Below are positions 1 through 7,998 of a stretch of 64,000 bases of DNA, piece by piece. The DNA is taken from the NCBI RefSeq assembly GCF_030719215.1, contig NZ_CP120983.1, forward strand, positions 1,612,001 to 1,676,000, in the 5' to 3' direction. The position numbers and the translations under genes are program-made. Origin of the DNA: Streptomyces sp. Alt3. GTDB lineage: Bacteria; Actinomycetota; Actinomycetes; Streptomycetales; Streptomycetaceae. The notes under the pieces were generated by a model that did not search any database, was not told where the DNA came from, and worked only from the letters and a program-made list of their open reading frames with translations. Within the stretch, counting starts at the first letter, position 1; each line of letters opens with the position of its first letter.

Positions 1-587
1 TGCTCGCCGCCGCCGTGGTGACGGAGTCCGAGCTGACGATCCGCCGGGTCCCGATCGAGTTCCTGGAGATCGAGCTCGCGGTCCTGGAGGAGATGGGCGT
101 CGACTGCGACCGCACGGCGGAGTACGCCGCCGACAACGGCCGCACCCGGCTGGTCGACCTGACGGTCAGGCCCTCCAAGCTGGAGGCCCCCATCGACAAG
201 ATCCACCCGATGCCGTTCCCCGGCCTGAACATCGACAACGTGCCGTTCTTCGCGGCCATCGCGGCCTCCGCCCACGGCCAGACCCTGATCCACGACTGGG
301 TCTACGACAACCGCGCGATCTACCTCACCGACCTCAACCGCCTCGGCGGCAGGCTCCAACTGCTGGACCCGCACCGCGTCCTGGTCGAGGGCCCGACCCG
401 CTGGCGCGCCGCCGAGATGATGTGCCCGCCGGCCCTGCGGCCCGCGGTGGTGGTCCTGCTGGCGATGATGGCGGCCGAGGGGACCTCGGTCCTGCGCAAC
501 GTGTACGTCATCAACCGGGGCTACGAGGAGCTGGCGGAGCGGCTGAACTCGGTGGGGGCCCAGATCGAGATCTTCCGGGACATCTGA
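1..587 (+). CDS. murA: UDP-N-acetylglucosamine 1-carboxyvinyltransferase, C-terminal part
   Basis: This is the last ~195 residues of MurA (EPSP synthase fold), which transfers enolpyruvate from PEP to UDP-GlcNAc in the first committed step of peptidoglycan synthesis in the cytoplasm. The frame is open from base 3, so the start lies left of the window. Recognisable family features are the FPGLNIDNVPFF-like stretch, the block around ALRPAVVVLLAMMAAEG, and the C-terminal ending RGYEELAERL...IFRDI, which is the usual MurA end. A strong hairpin follows 10 bp after the stop. This is the only clearly chromosomal housekeeping gene in the window and marks the left flank of the acquired DNA. Confidence 0.93.
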   Translation, partial: LAAAVVTESELTIRRVPIEFLEIELAVLEEMGVDCDRTAEYAADNGRTRLVDLTVRPSKLEAPIDKIHPMPFPGLNIDNVPFFAAIAASAHGQTLIHDWVYDNRAIYLTDLNRLGGRLQLLDPHRVLVEGPTRWRAAEMMCPPALRPAVVVLLAMMAAEGTSVLRNVYVINRGYEELAERLNSVGAQIEIFRDI

Positions 588-596
588 CTGGACGCG

Positions 597-630
597 GTGT
601 CGTGCCCCTTGGGGGCAAGGGGCACGACAC
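597..630 (+). terminator. Hairpin terminator downstream of murA
   Basis: A perfect 14-bp inverted repeat (597-610 with 617-630, arm GTGTCGTGCCCCTT) encloses a 6-base loop and begins 10 bp after the murA stop. There is no long U-tract, as is common for actinobacterial terminators. Confidence 0.8.
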
Positions 631-946
631 CTCAATAGGCCATCTGACCTGCGGATACCTACCTTCACGGTCTTTCGCTGATCTCTGTCATTTTTCAGCA
701 CCTTGTGCAACGCATGTGCAAGATGATCTTGAATGATTGACGGCACGTCAGAAAAGACCGAGTAACCGTCAGCCTTTACGGAGGGTTACCGCCGAAGCGG
801 CCTCGCAACATCCGATGTCGGTCGCGTCGCGCCGACCGCGTCTGGGCGACGAGGCGAACCGCCATCCGCTCGACGTCTCCGGCCTCACGACGCAGCCTGG
901 GTAGACCGCGCATCCGAGTCCTCCGGCTGACCACTTCGCCACGCAG

Positions 947-981
947 CAGAGGACCCGCACCACGTGGGCGCGGGTCCTCTG
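947..981. terminator. Hairpin in the murA-to-integrase gap
   Basis: A perfect 12-bp inverted repeat (947-958 CAGAGGACCCGC with 970-981) has an 11-base loop. It lies in the 631-1080 stretch, where I see no convincing gene. That stretch also holds a direct repeat TGTGCAA twice near 702-722 and a TTGACG hexamer near 738. I looked for a tRNA-like attachment site there and could not support one. It probably contains the chromosome/element junction. Confidence 0.5.
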
Positions 982-1130
982 TCGTAGACGGGCGCCGTGT
1001 CACGGGCTGAGCCTGCGCCCACCTCGTGGGAGCACCCGCCGCGACGTCCGGGCCGGCGGGGTGTAGGGCCGCCCTACGATGAGCAGCGTGACAAGTCTCC
1101 GCGCCCCAGGCTCGCCTTCAGCACATAGCC

Positions 1131-1410
1131 GTGGGGACGGCCGACACCAACCGCCAGCTGACCGACGCCACCCGCCTGATGTACTCCTCCGACATGGCCG
1201 CCTTCATTGCCTGGTGCGCGAGCGTCGGTCGGCGGACGCTGCCTGCTACCCCGGAGGCTGAGTACGCTGGCGCACTTGACCGTAACCCCGTCGCCGCGGA
1301 CCGGCCGCCCGCTCGCCCCCGGGTCCATCAATCGCGTCCTGACCGCCGTCCGCCGCGCTGCGCGCCGGTCCCACGCGGACCGTGCGGTCCAGCCTGCCCC
1401 GGGAGGCACG
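1131..1410 (+). pseudogene. Tyrosine recombinase (phage-type integrase) N-terminal remnant
   Basis: Two frames together read like the SAM-like N-terminal domain of a tyrosine recombinase. The first has NRQLTDATRLMYSSDMAAF and an IAWC segment. The second, after a shift near 1255, has LAHLTVTPSPRTGRPLAPGS and INRVLTAVRRAARR. The catalytic domain (R...HxxR...Y) is absent: the reading frame runs straight into an IS5-type transposase remnant. This is a decayed integrase, consistent with sitting at the left end of an integrated element next to murA. It cannot be functional as it stands. Confidence 0.7.
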
Positions 1411-1411
1411 C

Positions 1412-1625
1412 GGGACGAATCTGTCTCCCTCCCTCAAGGGCGCCCCGAACATCAGGGCCTGGGGCAGCTCCGCTACGTCGTCGAGCAGACTTTCGCCCTG
1501 CTCCACCAGTGCAAACGTCTCGCTGTCCGATGGGAACGACGCCTCGAACTCCACGACACCTTCGTCTCATTGGGCTGCAAACTCATCTGCTGGAGGCGCC
1601 TCAAGAAGATTGAATCGCGAACTTG
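1412..1625 (+). mobile_element. IS5-family transposase 3' remnant
   Basis: The translated segments LRYVVEQTFALLHQCKRL, AVRWERRLELHDTF and LICWRRLKK match, nearly residue for residue, the C-terminal end of the intact IS5-family transposase at 29.3-30.1 kb. The first residues (SLKGAPNI) are in another frame, so the fragment carries at least one frameshift. The left part of the element is lost. Homology stops exactly after the last transposase codons, and the matching right end of such an element reappears at 2108. Confidence 0.8.
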
Positions 1626-1635
1626 TGCTGCAACT

Positions 1636-2082
1636 CTAGGATTTACGGCTCACGGTTGAGTTGGCGTATGACGCGAGATCGTGGACCCAAACCTGTAGAC
1701 GCCGACTCCTGAGCATGTCCAAGAGAGAGAGGGTGTGCCGGTAGGTCGCTGACCAAGTGATGTCGGTGCCGCCATGGGGGGCTCGGGTCAGGTCCACAGA
1801 CCCTCGATGAGATGTGAACAGCCCTGCGGCCTGTTCATAGCTGAACCGCCGGCCGGGAACCATCTCGACGACCCGCTCGCGGCAGCACATACGTCCAATG
1901 CGGGAACGGATGGTGCGCAGGTCATCTACTCGTGCCGGTCGGTCGACTCCGGCAGGCACATCCCACTCGACGTCGGCGTAGGCGGACCACAACGGCCAGG
2001 ATTCTGCATTCAGGAGTGCCGCGTAGACGATGGCGGCAGACGCCGATGAGTGTGAAGAAGCAGTAACAGCGAGGGACGACAC
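1636..2082 (-). CDS. SRPBCC-fold (polyketide cyclase/dehydrase-like) protein
   Basis: This 148-aa protein resembles the SRPBCC/START-like superfamily, small hydrophobic-pocket proteins that bind or transform lipophilic ligands. The N-terminal segment ASAAIVYAALLNAESWPLW (where the family has 'vfalltdp..wp.w'), a central strand-rich region, GGTDITWSATYRH and a C-terminal helix fit the fold and the usual length of 140-150 aa. The start is probably the GTG at 2082, although no strong ribosome site is visible. The gene fills almost exactly the space between the end of an IS5 transposase remnant and an IS right-end remnant, on the opposite strand. Its substrate cannot be told. Other small alpha/beta proteins could look similar. 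Confidence 0.6.
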   Translation of the reverse strand: MSSLAVTASSHSSASAAIVYAALLNAESWPLWSAYADVEWDVPAGVDRPARVDDLRTIRSRIGRMCCRERVVEMVPGRRFSYEQAAGLFTSHRGSVDLTRAPHGGTDITWSATYRHTLSLLDMLRSRRLQVWVHDLASYANSTVSRKS

Positions 2083-2107
2083 CCCAACAAGGGTAGACCG
2101 CGTCTCA

Positions 2108-2129
2108 CCATGATCGTTTTACGAGCTCA
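2108..2129 (+). repeat. Right-end remnant of the IS5-family element
   Basis: CATGATCGTTTTACGAGCTC is identical in 19 of 20 bases to the right end of the complete IS at 30112-30131. It is followed by ATAAG, where the intact copy has TAAG. It marks the outer end of an old insertion whose transposase remnant lies at 1412-1625. Confidence 0.75.
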
Positions 2130-2178
2130 TAAGGTTGTCCCATTGCGCAGAATGGTCACCACCGAAAGGCAGGTCAGC

Positions 2179-3203
2179 ATGCTTTTCCGGCACCCTGGGT
2201 ACGTCAGTGGCTTCATCCAGCTGCGCCCCGAGGCAGAACAAGACCTCGCCAAGTTACCGAAGTCCCGCCGGGAAGAGTGGGAGGCCGCGATCGAGGCCGC
2301 CGAAAATGACATCCTCCATGACACGTCGAGCTGACCCGTGAGGAGCACCGCGGCACCTACGACCCGAAGTGGCAGTCGTGGAAGATGCCGGTTGAGCTCG
2401 GCATCGGGATTAGCGCCGTCGAGGACGGCGTGGCGACAGTGCGGCTCGCGCAGCGCCGCATAGCAGGGTTCGAGACGATCTACCAGGTCGTCTCCTACCT
2501 GAGCGGCGCGAGCATCCGCCACCAGGTAACTGTCGGCGAGGTCGTAGCCACAGGCGAGAGGTCCCGCATCCACGCTTCCCTGCCGCAGCAGAAAACTACT
2601 GCCGCCCCCGGGGATGCCGCGTACAGCTTCGGCGCGTATGTGCGGCTCCTAGGCGAGGTCGAGGCATCCTGCCACGACCTCGTTGCGAAGTATCGGACGG
2701 TGAACGCCGAGCAGCATGACGCGAGCTATCGGGACCTTCGGCAGCTCGCCGCGTTCCTGGCAGAGCAGACCAGGCTCCTGGAGAAAAAGGCAGCCGCCTC
2801 TCCTGCCAAGCCGAAGTTCCGCGCGGTAAAGGACTGGTTCGACCTGACGCCCTCCGAGTTCGAGCAGGCCATCGCCGACCTGTGCCGTGAAGGCGGCTGT
2901 TACCGGGTCGAGACGCCCGGCGGCGCGGGTGACCTCGGCGCGGACGTCATCGCATACACCCCTGAGGGCCGTAAGGTCGTCATCCAGTGCAAGCAGTACC
3001 GCGGCAAGGTCAGCAGTCCGGAGATGCAGAAGTTCGCCGGCACGGTCTTCAGCGTCCACCAGGCCGACATCGCGCTGATGGTCACGACCGGGTTCGTCAC
3101 CGGGCCGGCAGCTGCCTACGCAAGCGTCATCGGCATCCAAATCGTTGACTCCAACGTTCTACGCCGGTGGGCCGACGGCATCGATCAGCCACCTTGGAAG
3201 TAG
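2179..3203 (+). pseudogene. Mrr-like restriction endonuclease, frameshifted near its 5' end
   Basis: The 3' part (ATG 2385 to 3203, 272 aa) ends in an Mrr/RecB-like PD-(D/E)xK nuclease domain at about residues 150-265. It has GGAGDLGADVIAY (catalytic D), KVVIQCKQYRG (Q-x-K motif) and a following SSPEMQKFAGT helix. Such enzymes cut foreign, often methylated, DNA. A helical coiled region around residues 85-140 precedes it. The upstream frame (best start ATG 2179, after AAAGG) reads LRPEAEQDLAKLPKSRREEW and stops at 2334. The two halves join in sense if one base is shifted near 2310-2340, the joined sequence being HVELTREEHRGTYDPKW before the 2385 Met. The 3' ORF might still be expressed alone from 2385, but no good ribosome site is seen there. 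Confidence 0.7.
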
Positions 3204-3815
3204 AGGCGAACGGCAAATGAATCACTTGCGGCGGCGCGTGGTAGACGGGCCGCCGATATCCACAAGCGCAGGCGGCGGCCCCCGCGGGTGAGGCGGGTGG
3301 CGACGTGCAGCAGCCGGTAGCGGATCTTCTTCGGCTCGGCAGCCGCGAGTTCGCCGTCCCGGAGCAAGACGCGGGTCCAGGCCAGCAGATCGATCGCTGT
3401 GAGACTGAGTTCGAGCCAGACGGCATTGATGCCGAAGTCTCGAGAGGGGAAGCGGCCGAATCCGGTGGTATTGCCTCACCGGCTGTGGTCCTCGACGGTG
3501 GCATGCCCACGGTGACGGACCTCGAGGAACTGGGCGGAGCCGCCGCCGGAGTGGGGGGTGTCGGTGAGGAACACCTGATGCCGTAGGCCCTCGTCCTGGA
3601 CGAACAGGGACAGTTGGGCTCTGGGGTGGGGCCGCTCGCGGCACACGATGCGGGTGCCGCGCGGGTAGCCGTTTAGGTCGACCATGCCGGTCAGCTCGGC
3701 GCCGTCCCGCATGGTCCCGTCCTGGTCCAGGGCGGGATGCCAGAGGCGCCCGGGCATGGCCCGGACAGCGCGGCGGACCGGCTCGGTGATGGCGTATCCG
3801 ACACGGACGGCCCGA
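3204..3815 (-). mobile_element. IS1380-family transposase C-terminal remnant
   Basis: On the minus strand the segments TGMVDLNGYPRGTRIV, RERPHPRAQLSLF, HQVFLTDTPHSGGG, FLEVRHRGHATVED and GFGRFPSRDFGINAVW, WLELSLTAIDLLAWTRVLL, RYRLLHVATRLTRGGRRLRL are characteristic of IS1380-family (DDE) transposases. They fall in several frames with an internal stop near 3476, so the copy is dead, and only the C-terminal half is present. Its upstream edge (~3815) abuts and truncates the neighbouring glycosylase-fold gene. Confidence 0.8.
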
Positions 3816-4611
3816 GGGAGCTTTTATATGGGTTCCATGCGCCACTGAACAGTGCCAGTTCCAGTAGGTCGGGAGCGAGCGGCCAGTGCGTGGACCCGGC
3901 CAGCTGGTCGGTGGCGCCGTGTGCCCATCTCAGGTACACGTCGTAGCGGTGCGGGGTCCACCCGCCGTCGCTCCACAGCCAGGCAGCGAGCTTCACGGGT
4001 TCCTCAAGCCCGATCCCCTCCCCCAGTCGTGTCGTGTAAGCGCGCAGGACACGAGCTATGCGCTGGTCGAGGATGAGCGGGCGCGGCCCCGGCGCATCCA
4101 CTACGGCGCCGCCGGCGAAGTAGAGGAACTTGGTAAAGAACGCAGGTCCAAGGCCTGCGATCGCGCCGCTCAGCCTGCGGTAGCCCGCCACGGCGCCATC
4201 GGTGGCCAGCAGCGCAATAGCCTGTGCCAGCACCGCCTCGACCCGGCCTGGGCGCAGGATCTCACCCAGCCGGTAGGCCCCGTACCCGTTGTCACCTTGT
4301 CCCCAGACGTAGCTGGCGACGAGTGTCTCGGTCCAGCTAGCCGTTGCTACCCCAGTCCGGGCCACCGCCAACACCTGGGCCCGGCTCAGCAAAGTTGGCT
4401 TACGTCCGACCTGCTCAGCCAACCCCGAGGGCCACGGCCGGATGCCGGCCCAGGACCCCGGGATGTAGCGAACTGCGTGCGCGCCTGTCCCGTCCGCGTA
4501 CGGCGCCCCGTCTTCGGCCAGCCAGGCTCCCAGCTTTTGCACTGCATCCGAAGGAAGCGGACGCTCGAGCATCCGCGCGTCCAGTTCCCCGGCGCCCTCT
4601 CGCCATCCCAT
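3691..4611 (-). CDS. 8-oxoguanine DNA glycosylase OGG-fold protein, 3' end replaced by IS DNA
   Basis: The first ~270 residues match the family annotated as 'OGG fold protein', found in bacterial defence loci. Recognisable are WPSGLAEQVGRKPTLLSRAQ, ASYVWGQGDNGYGAYRLG, GLGPAFFTKFLYFAGG and PRPLILDQRIARVL. The start is the ATG at 4611, preceded by AAAGGAGAG at good spacing; a longer upstream frame to 4704 lacks a ribosome site. Sense sequence ends near FSGAWNP (~3820). After that the frame runs into IS1380 remnant DNA until a stop at 3691, so the last ~40 residues are foreign. The gene lies 107 bp downstream of the GmrSD-like gene on the same strand and is probably co-transcribed with it. Whether it excises a base or only binds modified DNA is unknown. 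Confidence 0.7.
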   Translation of the reverse strand: MGWREGAGELDARMLERPLPSDAVQKLGAWLAEDGAPYADGTGAHAVRYIPGSWAGIRPWPSGLAEQVGRKPTLLSRAQVLAVARTGVATASWTETLVASYVWGQGDNGYGAYRLGEILRPGRVEAVLAQAIALLATDGAVAGYRRLSGAIAGLGPAFFTKFLYFAGGAVVDAPGPRPLILDQRIARVLRAYTTRLGEGIGLEEPVKLAAWLWSDGGWTPHRYDVYLRWAHGATDQLAGSTHWPLAPDLLELALFSGAWNPYKSSLGPSVSDTPSPSRSAALSGPCPGASGIPPWTRTGPCGTAPS

Positions 4612-4718
4612 CCGAACTCTCTCCTTTGGTTCCACCAGCTCGCCGCGACAGCAGGCATCACCAGTTCGTGACGGGTTCTGTCCCGAGGAAGTGCACCCCC
4701 GCACGAGTGCGGGACCGT

Positions 4719-6812
4719 TCAGCTGATCTTGCGGGCGGAAAGTGGGCTGGAACCAGGTACGGCCCGGATACCAGGAACGTTGTCGGCGCGTAGTCTGGCG
4801 GCCACAGCGCCGGGACTGATCTCCCCGCCCTCGTACTGGCTCGTGGGGACCGCCGTTATCTGCGACACCGTCAGAATGCTTCCGACCGGCAGCCCGGAGA
4901 AGGCCTCTCGCATGTGACGTGCGACATCGCGCCGGGACCGGGGCATCTGAACCGTCGCCGGCCTACCGACGGGGGTAGCCTCCCGCGCCCCCAGCCGGGG
5001 TGCCGGGAAGCCTGCGACCGAGGAGGTGGGCGCGCCTCCATCCGGGCGTTGCCAGCGCCTGGAGAACGCCTCGGACAGATGGTCAGCCCGGGCCAGGATG
5101 CTCTCCTCGTCCCACTGAGCAGGCAGGGAACGGTTCAACGAAAGTGCACTGTGCACGAGGATGTCGTTCCTCTTGCGCTCCCAGGGACCATTGGAAACCG
5201 ATGTGTTCAGTCTGCCGGTGAGCAGAGTCAGGTTTCCCACGGTGTGGAGGAGAGACTGCCTGCGCTCATGAGCCTCGACGCTCCCGAGGCCTCCGCCGTC
5301 GGGAAGCGGCCAGTGTTCCTCCCAGGCCTGGGGCAGTAGGTGCTCGATCGTCAACTCCCCGTTGTGGACATGTCGCTCGGTCTTACCCGAATACAGCGAG
5401 TCCTCCAACTCGGCCAGCAGCAGCCGCATCCGGGTCCGTGTGAGTTGCTTGTACAACGGCTGGGACCGAAAGACATCTCGGATATCGCGATCGCGGGGCC
5501 AGAACCCGGAGTCGGCCTCCTGTCGGAGCAGAAAGTCCGCCACGACCGACGGGTCGTCCTTCGCCTTCAGTTCCTTGAGCAGTTCCAGGAAGAGCCGGTT
5601 GTAGTTCTTCGTCGTCAGGCGGCAGACGGTGCGTCGCACCAGGTAGGAGTCCAGGGTGCCCACCGCGCCGGCCCGGTCGTCCTCGTCGAAACGGCTCACC
5701 ATCCACAGGAGTACGGGCATCACGGTGTTGGCGTCCAGAACACCAACAGTGCGCAAAAAGCGGCCTTCCGGTGTCAGCGGCTGTTCCTCGGCCGTCAGCC
5801 TTCGGTAGGCACCTGCCCGCTCCACCAGGCGCCTCATCAGATTGACCAGGCCCATATCAGCGGCCTTGACGTACCTGCGAAAGGTCAGCAAGAGCTCTGG
5901 AGCCATCACCTCCTCGGCGAGTTCACCCGTGAGGTACTGCATGAGGAAGACGTCCAGGCGAGGCCGCTTCAGCCTTCCCTGCCGCACCTCCTTGCGCCAG
6001 TCAGGCGTCTCTAGCTGCGCCCACAGATCCCTGTACAGCTCCTCCACCGGGAGCCCTTGCTCCTCCGCCTGCTGGAAGACCAGGTTCTTGACCAGGTCGG
6101 ATGCCTGCAACGGGGTGCCTCGGTCGTTCAGAGCCTCGAAGATGACCTGGGCGTTATCCTCGGGCTTGAGATCGATAACGACCAACTCAAACTTGTCACG
6201 AAGCACGCGCACCAAGGCATCAAAGCCCTTGTCCAGCCTGCCTTCGTAGTTCAGCTCTTGTGCCCACTCGACCGTGCGGTTGCGAAAGAACCAGTACGCC
6301 TGGACGATCGCCGAGGCGTCTGGAGCGACGGGGAATGCGACGTCGACGGGCCGCCGGAGCCGACCGTCCATGACCATGCGGAACGAGTCACGGTCAATGT
6401 TGGTAGGCCACACCTTGTAGGCGGCATGCGGGTCGTCGGTCATGTCGTCGTCGTTGGCGGTCAGTTTGACGAGCGCACGTACGTACCTGTCCTGTACATC
6501 AAGCTCGCGTGCGACATCGCGGACCGCGGCAAGGAGAACCTGAAGTGTTGTCAGCCTCTGCTGTCCGTCGATGACCTGTCTGGCGGGCATCGACCCCGTG
6601 AGTGTCAGTAGCTGATCCAGCACGACCGCACCAAGAAAGTGCGGATGAACCTCCTCATCCGCCATTCTTTGGTGGACCAGAGCGGTGACGTCCTCCCACA
6701 GGGGGCGCCAGTTCCGGTCCTCCGTCCAGACGTACGGCCTCTGGAAGACCGGCACGACGAGTCGCCGGTCCGGCCCGAACAGATCGCGCAGGGTCATCGA
6801 TTTCGCTTCCAC
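4719..6812 (-). CDS. GmrSD-like type IV restriction protein (DUF262 + DUF1524)
   Basis: The N-terminal DUF262 domain (GmrS-like, ParB/Srx-type nucleotide-dependent) shows VVPVFQRPYVW and the signature VIDGQQRLTTLQVLL at about residues 80-95. The DUF1524 domain (GmrD-like, His-Me/HNH nuclease) shows ELTIEHLLPQAWEEHW and HTVGNLTLLTGRLN with NGPWERKR at about residues 480-550. In characterised systems this pair cleaves DNA carrying glucosylated hydroxymethylcytosine or other modified cytosines. The best start is the GTG at 6812, five bases after GGAGGA; the TTG at 6824 overlaps that site. A ~70-residue C-terminal extension resembles a small winged-helix segment (LPVGSILTVSQITAVPTSQ). At ~697 aa it is a full-length single-chain enzyme. 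The OGG-fold gene follows in the same direction. Confidence 0.88.
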   Translation of the reverse strand: MEAKSMTLRDLFGPDRRLVVPVFQRPYVWTEDRNWRPLWEDVTALVHQRMADEEVHPHFLGAVVLDQLLTLTGSMPARQVIDGQQRLTTLQVLLAAVRDVARELDVQDRYVRALVKLTANDDDMTDDPHAAYKVWPTNIDRDSFRMVMDGRLRRPVDVAFPVAPDASAIVQAYWFFRNRTVEWAQELNYEGRLDKGFDALVRVLRDKFELVVIDLKPEDNAQVIFEALNDRGTPLQASDLVKNLVFQQAEEQGLPVEELYRDLWAQLETPDWRKEVRQGRLKRPRLDVFLMQYLTGELAEEVMAPELLLTFRRYVKAADMGLVNLMRRLVERAGAYRRLTAEEQPLTPEGRFLRTVGVLDANTVMPVLLWMVSRFDEDDRAGAVGTLDSYLVRRTVCRLTTKNYNRLFLELLKELKAKDDPSVVADFLLRQEADSGFWPRDRDIRDVFRSQPLYKQLTRTRMRLLLAELEDSLYSGKTERHVHNGELTIEHLLPQAWEEHWPLPDGGGLGSVEAHERRQSLLHTVGNLTLLTGRLNTSVSNGPWERKRNDILVHSALSLNRSLPAQWDEESILARADHLSEAFSRRWQRPDGGAPTSSVAGFPAPRLGAREATPVGRPATVQMPRSRRDVARHMREAFSGLPVGSILTVSQITAVPTSQYEGGEISPGAVAARLRADNVPGIRAVPGSSPLSARKIS

Positions 6813-6934
6813 ACTGTCCTCCAATAGGGGCTGTTCACACGGGCCGAGTGCCTACCGTTGAGGTCCTCTCGGCCGATTCAGGGACTAGCGTCAGCCCTGC
6901 AACCAGTGGCCCGCCCGCTCCGCCGACCTACGGA

Positions 6935-7050
6935 AACTGCCCTGGAGCACACCGCGCGCAACCGTATCCGGCTCGAGATCGCGCAGATCACACGCAACCT
7001 CCCGGCCTGGATGCCGATATTCGCGTTGACCAACTGGCACTCGGGCCACC
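6935..7050 (+). mobile_element. Short IS1380-like transposase remnant
   Basis: The plus-strand frame reads TARNRIRLEIAQITRNLPAW followed by MPIFALTNWH, which resembles the conserved 'ARNRI.CE...L...L.AWMQ.LAL' stretch near the end of IS1380-type transposases. The rest of the element is gone. It lies in the 6813-7122 gap upstream of the GmrSD-like gene, where nothing else is recognisable. Confidence 0.55.
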
Positions 7051-7122
7051 ACCCTGCCCTAGCACGGCCACAGCCTGTGACATGGGTCGTCGCCTCCCTC
7101 GGCAGCCCAGCACGAATGAGCG

Positions 7123-7641
7123 TCAGGACTCGGTGGGCTCGATGGTCTCCTGTTTCACCAATCTGTCCCGCAGCTTCTTCGCAACAGGTTTCACCTTGTT
7201 GTCCCAGAAGGGCTTGACATGAGGAGCGACGAGAATAGCGCCTACTACGACCCCGCCGATGGCCAACTCTTTCCAACTGAGCTGAGGGTCATCGTCGCCA
7301 CCACTACCGCTGTCGTCCACGATGGGATCGGGCTCGAAAATTGCCTCTTCTTCAGCGGGAGACCCTCCGTCGTCGAAGCCACCGGGATTCGCTTCTATAT
7401 CGGCCCTAAGTGCCGCTACCGTCTCCTCGCTCCAGGTACGAGTTTCCCAGTTCCGGTTGTACTGGGCGTAGCCGCCCGTACCGCGTGAATGGTATTGCTC
7501 CTTCGCGTACTGCTGCCCCTTCTCGGTGAGCCCATAAGCGCCAGGATTTCCGTCCAGATAGCCGTACTCCTTGAGGAGCGCATTCATTTCTCGAGCAGTT
7601 CGGCCAAACTCCTCGCCCAACACCCGTGCTGATTTCCCCAT
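7123..7641 (-). CDS. Hypothetical protein with winged-helix-like N-terminus and one membrane segment
   Basis: This 172-aa protein is not assigned to a named family. Residues ~1-55 (LGEEFGRTAREMNALLKEYG, then GAYGLTEKGQQYAKEQYHSR) resemble the wing-and-helix pattern of small phage-antirepressor/KilA-like DNA-binding domains. An acidic linker (EEEAIFEPDPIVDDSGSGGDDD) follows, then a hydrophobic stretch ELAIGGVVVGAILVAP that could span or associate with a membrane, then a basic tail (KVKPVAKKLRDRLVK). The ATG at 7641 has GAGGGGG upstream. It diverges from the kinase gene, with ~360 bp between the starts. Its role is unknown; the position between a restriction gene and a kinase suggests a defence accessory protein. 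Confidence 0.6.
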   Translation of the reverse strand: MGKSARVLGEEFGRTAREMNALLKEYGYLDGNPGAYGLTEKGQQYAKEQYHSRGTGGYAQYNRNWETRTWSEETVAALRADIEANPGGFDDGGSPAEEEAIFEPDPIVDDSGSGGDDDPQLSWKELAIGGVVVGAILVAPHVKPFWDNKVKPVAKKLRDRLVKQETIEPTES

Positions 7642-7998
7642 GGCTCAGCGCCCCCTCTACACTTCGGCCGCACGCGGGCCGCCGCTGACGATATGGACGA
7701 CGTTACTGGCAGCACGCTGCACTGCGGGGCTAGTTCTGTCAGACGCGTACCGCCTTCGCTGGGACGCCGAGCAGCGCCTGGCCTTCAACGGCCGCAGCGG
7801 CCTGCGCGAGCGGACGGCGTTCACCGACCTGCTTCGTGAGTACGTTGGCTGACTCCCGTCGGGCCAACTCGTCCGCCCTTGAGGTCTGCGCACGTCAAGG
7901 GCCAGAAACCCGCCCTGTTCCCGTAGCCGCAGAGATAGGGTGACCTTCGGTGATGGTGCAACACGGTGACGCGGTCGCGAGAGGGTGACGCAGAGAAC
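7642..7998. other. Divergent intergenic region with a short coding remnant
   Basis: This ~357-bp gap separates the divergent 7123-7641 gene and the kinase and should hold both promoters. A plus-strand open stretch ending at 7852 contains LSDAYRLRWDAEQRLAFNGR and TAFTDLLREYVG, which reads like the tail of a lost gene. I do not recognise the family and see no start with a ribosome site. Confidence 0.4.

Noticed and set aside
631-1080. Possible tRNA or rRNA leader after murA
   Set aside because: I looked for a cloverleaf with a T-loop and for conserved rRNA sequence and found neither; only hairpins and a weak direct repeat are supported.
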